Source of the DNA: Thermoanaerobaculia bacterium
Lineage (GTDB): Bacteria; Acidobacteriota; Thermoanaerobaculia; UBA5066
DNA: 64,000 nucleotides
Assembly: GCA_022071945.1 (NCBI GenBank)
Contig: JAJVIN010000001.1
Location: forward strand, 248,001 to 312,000
Direction: 5' to 3'
Position 1 is the stretch's first letter. Each line of letters opens with the position of its first letter. The notes beneath the pieces are model-generated. The model was not told the DNA's origin and made no database searches. It was given only the letters and a program-made list of their open reading frames with translations. The position numbers and the translations under genes are program-made. Of the stretch, positions 26,974-33,581 are shown piece by piece.

Positions 26974-29286
26974 TCAGAAGAAGATGGTATGCGGATTCAG
27001 CTCGTGGCTCGCGAGCGGCCGCTGGCGCCAGCCCTGCCGAACCGGGACGTCAAACAGTCTGGTGAATCCGAGGCGGCGCCAGAAGTGGCAGAGGCCGGGA
27101 ACCGCGACACGCACGACGCTGAGGCCAATGTCGGGACGAGTCATGTCCAGAACGAGCATCTCGAGGCCGGCGCTCCGCACGGTCTCGACACAGTGGCGGA
27201 CGTCCTCTCCCAGATCGTCGGTCGAATGATCCGGGAGCTCGGTGCTCGAGACGGGAGGCCGATCCGGATCAGGCAAGAGGTAAGCCAGGTCTTCCAGACG
27301 AGCAGTCGTCCACCAGTCTCGCGCGAGCCCATCGCCGAAAAGATAGAGAGTCGTCCCGTCTGGCCGGTAGGTCGACACGGACGGAAGGAACTGGTTTACC
27401 TCGGTGATGGACCGCAGAAGGGCGACCTTCGGATCGAAGTGGGCCCCGAATCCCAGAAGAATGTCCTGGGCTGGACCAGAGAGGCGAGCCGAGACGCAGG
27501 CCATGGTCGTGATGCCGAGGTCACTCGTGATGTCGAGAACCCAGAGGCTCCTGCCAAGAGTCTCGTAGTGCTTCTGGATCGCGGAGAGGTAGGGCAGGTC
27601 GAAACTGTCCAGATCGACGCCGCGTCTTCGGATTCGGTTGTACCACCACAGAGCCACCGCATCCCGCTCGACGACTTCCATGAACCCCTGGAGGATTGCC
27701 TCCTCGATCGAGGTGCCTGCCGCGCAGCCGTTCGAGTCGGGGATCGACTGCCGGGCCGAGAAATCGGGATGGCCGTAGTAGCAGTACGACGATGGCAGGA
27801 GCCGGGTTCGTTCGTGGGTCAGAGACCACAAGGGCGTCCAGGAGACCTCGGCCTTCTGGTCGAACGGTCGGGGGACGAGAACGCAGCGAGATGGTGGCTG
27901 TGCCTGCCTGGCATTCCAGGATTCCCGGTCACGGTACTGCTCGTCGCTGAAACCCATGCACTCGTTCGGGTGGATCGCGGCGGGCTTCAATGCGTCGTAG
28001 GTTCCGCGGACCTCGAATTCCTCTCCCGACCACATCCCCGAGTAGCGTTCGATCGCCTCGCAGAGGCCGCTCACCTTGGCCTGGGCCGGACTCGTTCCCT
28101 TGCCGCCACTCATCCCGCGGAGGCTCTCGCGCAGGAAGACGACGCTCTCGACACCCATGGAGAAGTTGTGTCCCGCGACCCAGGTGGGGGTCAGCTCCGG
28201 GTCATAACGGCCTAGGGCGGGGCTGAGATCGGTCACGGCGCCGAGGATGGGGCTGACGTGGTGGCCGAAAAGCTCGAGAGTCTCTTCCGGCGTGAGCGAC
28301 CGGTGCCCGCCATCCGCGCGGTAGTGCTTGGGTCTCGCGGAGATCGTCACCGGCCCTGGCGGCGTCGAAGAGAGCGCTTTTCCGTCGCCGCAGCTCCTGC
28401 ACTGGGGGCGGCGCACAAGGACGTGTTCTCTCGTCTCGCGAGTCTTCAAATCGAGGGTCAAGAGCCGGCCGGCGAGCGAGCCCCCACCACCGAACGAGAA
28501 ATGACGTTCCAGCTCATGGAAGGCGAGGCTGGCCGCAGTCCGCTCCGTGGAGCCGAGCGCGGCGCGCGACATCAAGATGGGCCCCGGTTGCTCCCTCCTA
28601 TCCAGGATGAACTTCTCCATCTGACGATTCGCCCTGAGCCTCTGAGCCATGCAGTCCCAGCAGCCCGTCTCTCCGGGTACGAAGATGGGTCCAATCCACG
28701 GGCGGAAGCCCGAGGGCTTCACGATCATCCAGGGCTGGCCGCTCCGGATCTGGATCTCGTTGATCGCTCCGAGATCGTCTCGGAGGTAGTCGTCGGTGAC
28801 GACGAGAAGGAGCTCTTCCCCCTCACCCATCCGGAACCCGGAATCGCTGAGGAGTTCAACGACCGGATCGGCCGAAGCCCCGCCGACGGCCCGCACCCGC
28901 GGAATGGGTGCACCGTTCACCTGTCGAGGAGCGCCCAGGAACGCATCTCGGAAGAGCTCGGATGGGCTGGCCTGGCAGGTTTCCCCTTCCTCCAGGTAGC
29001 CGCTCCTGCCGAGCTGGTCGATGGCCGCCACCACTTCCGGAAACGAAACGTCCGGCGCCATCTCGGTCGCAATGCCGGCGAGGGTCCGACTGCCGTCCAG
29101 AAGCGAGATCAGGCGAGCGTGGATTCGACCCTCGACAAAGACCTGCCTCTCGTCCGATAGGAGGAGGATCAGCGAGGCCTCGAGGGGAACGGGAAAGAAA
29201 GTTCGGCGAAGCCGGGGCCGTTCGAACATCAGGGAGACTCGATCACAACGGAGAAAGGAAAAGCGCCCGGGCTGGAGAACCTCCAC
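26974..29286 (-). CDS. TOMM cyclodehydratase: E1-like leader-binding/ocyclase domain fused to YcaO (copy 1)
   Basis: GCWDCMAQR, CRSCGDG; GGKGTSPAQAKVSGLCEAIERYSG, DSNGCAAGTSIEEAILQGFMEVVERDAVALWWYNR, TEVNQFLP. Start set to GTG 29286 because the longer ORF overlaps the precursor. Confidence 0.88.
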   Translation of the reverse strand: MEVLQPGRFSFLRCDRVSLMFERPRLRRTFFPVPLEASLILLLSDERQVFVEGRIHARLISLLDGSRTLAGIATEMAPDVSFPEVVAAIDQLGRSGYLEEGETCQASPSELFRDAFLGAPRQVNGAPIPRVRAVGGASADPVVELLSDSGFRMGEGEELLLVVTDDYLRDDLGAINEIQIRSGQPWMIVKPSGFRPWIGPIFVPGETGCWDCMAQRLRANRQMEKFILDRREQPGPILMSRAALGSTERTAASLAFHELERHFSFGGGGSLAGRLLTLDLKTRETREHVLVRRPQCRSCGDGKALSSTPPGPVTISARPKHYRADGGHRSLTPEETLELFGHHVSPILGAVTDLSPALGRYDPELTPTWVAGHNFSMGVESVVFLRESLRGMSGGKGTSPAQAKVSGLCEAIERYSGMWSGEEFEVRGTYDALKPAAIHPNECMGFSDEQYRDRESWNARQAQPPSRCVLVPRPFDQKAEVSWTPLWSLTHERTRLLPSSYCYYGHPDFSARQSIPDSNGCAAGTSIEEAILQGFMEVVERDAVALWWYNRIRRRGVDLDSFDLPYLSAIQKHYETLGRSLWVLDITSDLGITTMACVSARLSGPAQDILLGFGAHFDPKVALLRSITEVNQFLPSVSTYRPDGTTLYLFGDGLARDWWTTARLEDLAYLLPDPDRPPVSSTELPDHSTDDLGEDVRHCVETVRSAGLEMLVLDMTRPDIGLSVVRVAVPGLCHFWRRLGFTRLFDVPVRQGWRQRPLASHELNPHTIFF

Positions 29287-29317
29287 CCCGAGCGCCCTTG
29301 CCGTCGCGGTTCTTCGA

Positions 29318-29686
29318 TCAGCAGCAGCTGCAGGGGCTGCAGCAGCAGGCGCTGCCGCCGCCCGCAACCGCCTCGAGCTCCTGCTCCGAGAGCTCGGCCG
29401 TCTTCAGTTCGCCTGAGGGGGCTTCCTCCGGGAAGTAGAGCTTGATGTTTCCGGCCTTCTTGCCGTCATTCCACATTGCGACCTGGCTGTCCGGGCTCCC
29501 TTCGGCATTCCAGCCCGCTCCGGGGATGATGACCTCGATGGAAGCGCCCTCGGGATCGAGCCCGAATTCCTTGAGTACGCTCCCGGGCGCCGCCTTGAAT
29601 CGCTTCAGCAGATCGGGGTTGCCCCAGGACTGGGCCAGCAGGTTCCCGTAGGCCTGCAGGAATTTCTCTCTTGAAACTTCCGCCAT
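29318..29686 (-). CDS. NHLP-leader TOMM precursor peptide, predicted core GSACCCSPCSCC
   Basis: 122 aa; nitrile-hydratase-like leader SREKFLQAYGNLLAQSWGNPDLLKRFKAAPGSVLKEFGLDPEGASIEVI; ELEAVAGG cleavage motif; Cys/Ser-rich C-terminus; AGGAGG 6 nt before ATG. Confidence 0.92.
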   Translation of the reverse strand: MAEVSREKFLQAYGNLLAQSWGNPDLLKRFKAAPGSVLKEFGLDPEGASIEVIIPGAGWNAEGSPDSQVAMWNDGKKAGNIKLYFPEEAPSGELKTAELSEQELEAVAGGGSACCCSPCSCC

Positions 29687-29703
29687 TTCTCGCCTCCTCA
29701 GGG

Positions 29704-29722
29704 TCGGCAGTGAACCTGCCGA
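29704..29722 (-). promoter_or_regulatory. 7-bp-stem hairpin in the 5' UTR of the precursor
   Basis: TCGGCAG-TGAAC-CTGCCGA between the putative promoter and the SD (29693-29698). Confidence 0.45.
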
Positions 29723-29735
29723 GTCTTGTTTTGTA

Positions 29736-29765
29736 CGATTAGACACCAGTTCTTGGCCCTGTCAA
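29736..29765 (-). promoter_or_regulatory. Putative sigma70-like promoter for the precursor/YcaO operon
   Basis: Minus strand TTGACA (29760-29765), 18-bp spacer, TAATCG (29736-29741). Confidence 0.4.
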
Positions 29766-29923
29766 GCCGTGCCGGCCGAGAAACGCCGGTTTCCTCTTGC
29801 CCGTTCATTCCGCCCGGAGTAGCGTCCTCTGTTTCTCACGCAGAATCCGTGGAGACTCGGCGAAGGGTGGTCTCGAGGGACCTGCCCGCCGCCAGGCTCT
29901 CGAAGTGGGAGGAGGTATTCCGG

Positions 29924-31324
29924 GTGCGCGTCCTGCTTGTCTACCCGAACGCCAGCAAGGAAATCATCGGCTGGGGAGATCTGGGAGCCGTCGCGGAACC
30001 CATCGCGCTCGAGTACGTCGGCGCTGGAGCCCGGCTGGACGGGCACGATGTCCGGATTCTCGATTTGAGGCTCCACCCCGGCGATCTCGAGTCGACCCTC
30101 CGGGACTTTCAGCCCGAGGCCGCCGGAGTTACCGGCTACTCGATGCACGTCCTTCGCAACCTCGAAATCTGCCGGAGCATCAAGGCAGTCCTCCCCTCGT
30201 GCCGGACCGTCGCGGGGGGGCATCACGCCACCCTCGAGCCCATCGACTTTCACGAACCCGAGATCGACTTCGTCGTGACGGGCGAAGGGGTTCGCCCTTT
30301 CCGCGCCATCCTCGCGGCGCTCGCTCGCGGCGCGGCAGCAAGCGGCATTCCGGGCGTCTGGTCCCGCTCGGAGGCGGGTTTCGTTTTCGGTGGCGAACAG
30401 GATTCGATCGAGCTCGACGCCCTTCCGCGACCCGACCGCTCCTTGACGGCCGGCGACCGTCACCGCTACTACATCGACTGGATGCGCCCGATTGCGCTTC
30501 TGAGAACGACCGTCGGGTGTCCGTTTCGCTGTAGCTTCTGCTCGCTCTGGCGGATCATGGACGGACACTATGTTCGGCGCGAGATCGACGCCGTCGTCGA
30601 GGAGTTGCGTGCCATCGAGGAGAGGTTCGTCTTCTTCGTGGACGACGAGGCCTTCATCGACTCCAGGAGAATGTGGGCTCTCGCCGAGGCCATCGAGCAG
30701 GCCGATCTCGGCAAGCACTACTTCGCTTACAGCCGGATCGACTCACTCCTTCGCGATCTCGACCTCATGAGGCTCTGGCACAGGGTGGGCCTGAGACGTC
30801 TCTTCATCGGCATCGAGACGGTCTCCGAGAACCAGCTGCGCGAATACAACAAGAGACAGAAGCGCGATGAGATCGTGCGAGCCCTCGAGGCCGCCCGCGA
30901 GATCGGAATCAGCCTCTTTTCGAACTTCATCATCCACCCGAACTCCACCAAGAAGGACTTCGACGACCTCGTCCGCTTCATCGAGCAGAATGACGTCGAG
31001 TATCCCGCCTTCACCGTTCTCACACCGATCCCGGGGACTGGATCCTCCTACGATGACGTTGTCGCGAGGCAGCCGAACGGGCGTCCCAACTGGTCCTACT
31101 TCGACCTCCAGCATGCGGTCACTCCGACGGCCCTTCCCCCCGAGGAGTTCGCTCGCGAGTACGAGAACCTGTACCGGGTCTTCAAGTCTCGCTACGCCTC
31201 CAGCGAGAGCGAGCTGTCTCTTCAGCACTACCGGGACCGCTCGGAACGTCTGCGCGAGCACTACATGAGAATCGCCCTCAGGGCTCTCGGGGGATCTCCG
31301 CCTCGGCCTACGGAGCCCGGATGA
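29924..31324 (+). CDS. B12-binding-domain radical SAM protein
   Basis: N-terminal B12-like fold (RVLLVYPNAS...GHDVRILDLRLHP...VAGGHHAT); CPFRCSFC motif (CxxxCxxC); GTG start with GGAGG upstream. Confidence 0.85.
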   Translation: MRVLLVYPNASKEIIGWGDLGAVAEPIALEYVGAGARLDGHDVRILDLRLHPGDLESTLRDFQPEAAGVTGYSMHVLRNLEICRSIKAVLPSCRTVAGGHHATLEPIDFHEPEIDFVVTGEGVRPFRAILAALARGAAASGIPGVWSRSEAGFVFGGEQDSIELDALPRPDRSLTAGDRHRYYIDWMRPIALLRTTVGCPFRCSFCSLWRIMDGHYVRREIDAVVEELRAIEERFVFFVDDEAFIDSRRMWALAEAIEQADLGKHYFAYSRIDSLLRDLDLMRLWHRVGLRRLFIGIETVSENQLREYNKRQKRDEIVRALEAAREIGISLFSNFIIHPNSTKKDFDDLVRFIEQNDVEYPAFTVLTPIPGTGSSYDDVVARQPNGRPNWSYFDLQHAVTPTALPPEEFAREYENLYRVFKSRYASSESELSLQHYRDRSERLREHYMRIALRALGGSPPRPTEPG

Positions 31325-31374
31325 GGCGGTGCTTCAACGAGGATCCGGCACCCGAGGCGGCCCCCGCTCTTTAC

Positions 31375-31421
31375 CCTCCCCCGCGGTGCGGGGGAGGGGA
31401 GGGTGGGGGCGCCCCCTCCCT
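31375..31421. repeat. GC-rich palindromic repeat
   Basis: CCCTCCCCCGCGGTGCGGGGGAGGGGAGGGTGGGGGCGCCCCCTCCC between the rSAM and the HExxH ORF. Confidence 0.45.
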
Positions 31422-31532
31422 GGCGATCCCTCTCCTCGCGAGATTCTGTGGGCCGCGGAGGACCAGCCGGCTTTGCCGCTCGATTGCCGTGTCTTGGTTG
31501 AAGCATCCCGCTCTCGCGGTCACCGGTCCCTG

Positions 31533-32711
31533 ATGCGCGTTTCCGATCCCCTTCCGCGGCTCCCTGCGCGTAAGCGGTTTCTCGTAAGGCTCGGGCTCGA
31601 GGGGAGGACCCTCCATGAGGTCCTCGCCTACTGTGAGAGCCCGTTTCGGCAGGCTCGCGTCCCCCCGCCCGTCCTTCCCCTTCAGACAGAGCCCCCCGTC
31701 GCCACCTGGAGGCAAGCTGCCGGCCTCCCCGCCAACGCCCTCCTCGACAGGCTGAAAAGCTGGTTTCCACAACTCTCCGTTCCCATCCGTCTGGGCATCT
31801 CTCGTTCAGACCCGTACGACGCTGTGGTCCGAAGAGGCGCGTCCTTCTCTCCGTCCCAGTTCGGTGGAACGCTCACTCTGTTGGAACCCGGGGAGCTGAG
31901 GCTCGCCGTCCGCCACCACCCCGCCGGAGCTCTTCCGATCCTTTCGACCTCCTCCCGGCTCGACTTCGAGACACTCTTCCTCGCCCTTGCCTGCAAGAAC
32001 GAGCCTCGAGAACTGAACCCATCGATCAACGCACAGCTGATCTCCGGGCTCGTCAATCAGGAACGCCTGGGCGCTCTTCGCGCCGGTGGGACGGCCCGAA
32101 ACCCCTCGAGCCTCCTTCCTGAAGTCACGCGGGACCTTGCCCGCCCCGAGAACGAAGACCCCTGGATCTGCCCCGACCGTCTGCTCCTGATTTGCCGGGG
32201 ACGGCCCTACAGCGGTGTGGACGCGAACACGCTGGGACTCGAGTCCACGGACGAAGAGTGGCTCGGGCTCTCGGACGAACTCCGGATCGAACACGAGATG
32301 ACCCACTACGCCACAAAGCGGATCTTCGGTGTGATGAGGCGAAACCTCCTTGATGAGCTCTTGGCGGACCTCATGGGGCTGAGCCACGTCTTCGGGGATT
32401 TCGGGGCCGAGCGGTTCCTGCGCTTGATCGGGATTGAGGCGCTCCCGCACCCCCACTTCAGGGGACGCGGCACGGCCTATGTCGAGGGACTCTCCACGGA
32501 ATCCATCGTCCCGCTCAGCCGCATTCTGGAAGGGGCGGCGCATGGTCTCGAGGAACTCTCGGCGCGCCTTCTGACCGGCCCGGAGCGCGCCAGGTGCTTC
32601 CTCGCGGCCGCATCCCTGGACCTCGAGCTCCTCGCCAGCGACGAGAGAGCCGCATTCTTCGCCGAAGCGTGGGAGTGGGCGGGCCGCCTGCTCACAAAGG
32701 ACAGCGGGTGA
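31533..32711 (+). CDS. Uncharacterised protein with HExxH (HEMTH) motif, putative zinc metallopeptidase
   Basis: 393 aa from ATG 31533; RIEHEMTHYATKRIFGVMRRNLLDELLADLMGL. Located in the RiPP locus. Confidence 0.55.
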   Translation: MRVSDPLPRLPARKRFLVRLGLEGRTLHEVLAYCESPFRQARVPPPVLPLQTEPPVATWRQAAGLPANALLDRLKSWFPQLSVPIRLGISRSDPYDAVVRRGASFSPSQFGGTLTLLEPGELRLAVRHHPAGALPILSTSSRLDFETLFLALACKNEPRELNPSINAQLISGLVNQERLGALRAGGTARNPSSLLPEVTRDLARPENEDPWICPDRLLLICRGRPYSGVDANTLGLESTDEEWLGLSDELRIEHEMTHYATKRIFGVMRRNLLDELLADLMGLSHVFGDFGAERFLRLIGIEALPHPHFRGRGTAYVEGLSTESIVPLSRILEGAAHGLEELSARLLTGPERARCFLAAASLDLELLASDERAAFFAEAWEWAGRLLTKDSG

Positions 32712-32734
32712 GGCATCCGCTGCGACCGCCGCAT

Positions 32735-32874
32735 CGCCCTCCCCCTTCTCCTTCAGGGAGAAGGGCCGAGGGTGAGAGCCCCCTGCTCCTTCCTGCCCTC
32801 GAGGAAACGGCCGTGTAGCGACAGGGAGCCGGAGTGCCCCCGCACTGCGGGGAGGGTCAGGGTGGGGGCACCAA
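32735..32874. repeat. Two GC-rich hairpin repeats in a convergent intergenic region
   Basis: CCCTCCCCCTTCTCCTTCAGGGAGAAGGGCCGAGGGTGAGAG and GTGCCCCCGCACTGCGGGGAGGGTCAGGGTGGGGGCAC. Confidence 0.45.
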
Positions 32875-32892
32875 CTCGCTGCCGAACTTCTC

Positions 32893-33435
32893 TTAAGGCC
32901 CCCACTTCCGCTTCTTCATGTCCGCAAACCGGCTGCCGGCCAGCGAGAGCGCATCCAGTTGCTCGGGGGCGATGTCGTCCTCGTCGTCCTCGATCGAACT
33001 CGAGGCCGCGGGCTTGTTCGCGGATGAGAGCGCCCTCAAGCGGTCCGCCAGCGTCACGGCCATTGACTTGTAGAACCGGCTGGCGAAGCCGGGATCGTTC
33101 TCGAGTTTCTGTCTCAGCTTTCCGGCAGGCACGGCGCCGACGAGCGAATCGCGCTTGGCCGTCACGGTCGCCGAAGGCGGCCTCGAGTCGACGAACGAGA
33201 CTTCGCCGATCACTTCTCCCTCGAGAACGTGCGAGAGCTCTCCCTTCGCCTTTCCCGACGTCACCCCGAACTCCCCCTCGAGGACGAAGAAAAGCGCCTC
33301 GCTCGGCTGCCCCTCGCGGATGATGGCAGTGCCCAGGGGAATCTGCTTGCGGACCCCGTTCCGCACCATCCACTCGATGTCCTGGTCGTTGAGGATTCCC
33401 AGCAGATAGAGAACTTTCTTCAGAACTCCCGCCAT
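32893..33435 (-). CDS. Cyclic-nucleotide-binding-like (CRP-type beta-roll) protein
   Basis: IPLGTAIIREGQPSEALFFVLEGEFGV, LEGEVIGEVSFVDSRPPSATVTA. Confidence 0.75.
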   Translation of the reverse strand: MAGVLKKVLYLLGILNDQDIEWMVRNGVRKQIPLGTAIIREGQPSEALFFVLEGEFGVTSGKAKGELSHVLEGEVIGEVSFVDSRPPSATVTAKRDSLVGAVPAGKLRQKLENDPGFASRFYKSMAVTLADRLRALSSANKPAASSSIEDDEDDIAPEQLDALSLAGSRFADMKKRKWGP

Positions 33436-33581
33436 CTCTCAGCCCTTTCTCCCTCGGCACCACATCCGCCCGGGCCGAAACGTGATGGACCCGCTGACCA
33501 ACCTGGCGAGTTCCCGTCTCTGGACTTCCGTGCTGATTGCGATCATTCTAGGACACACCCAACTGCCTCCCTGGCTTTCCC

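Noticed and set aside
29287-29367. N-terminal extension MRAAAAPAAAAPAAAADRR of YcaO copy 1
   Set aside because: It is the precursor core-coding DNA read out of frame; GTG 29286 is a better start.
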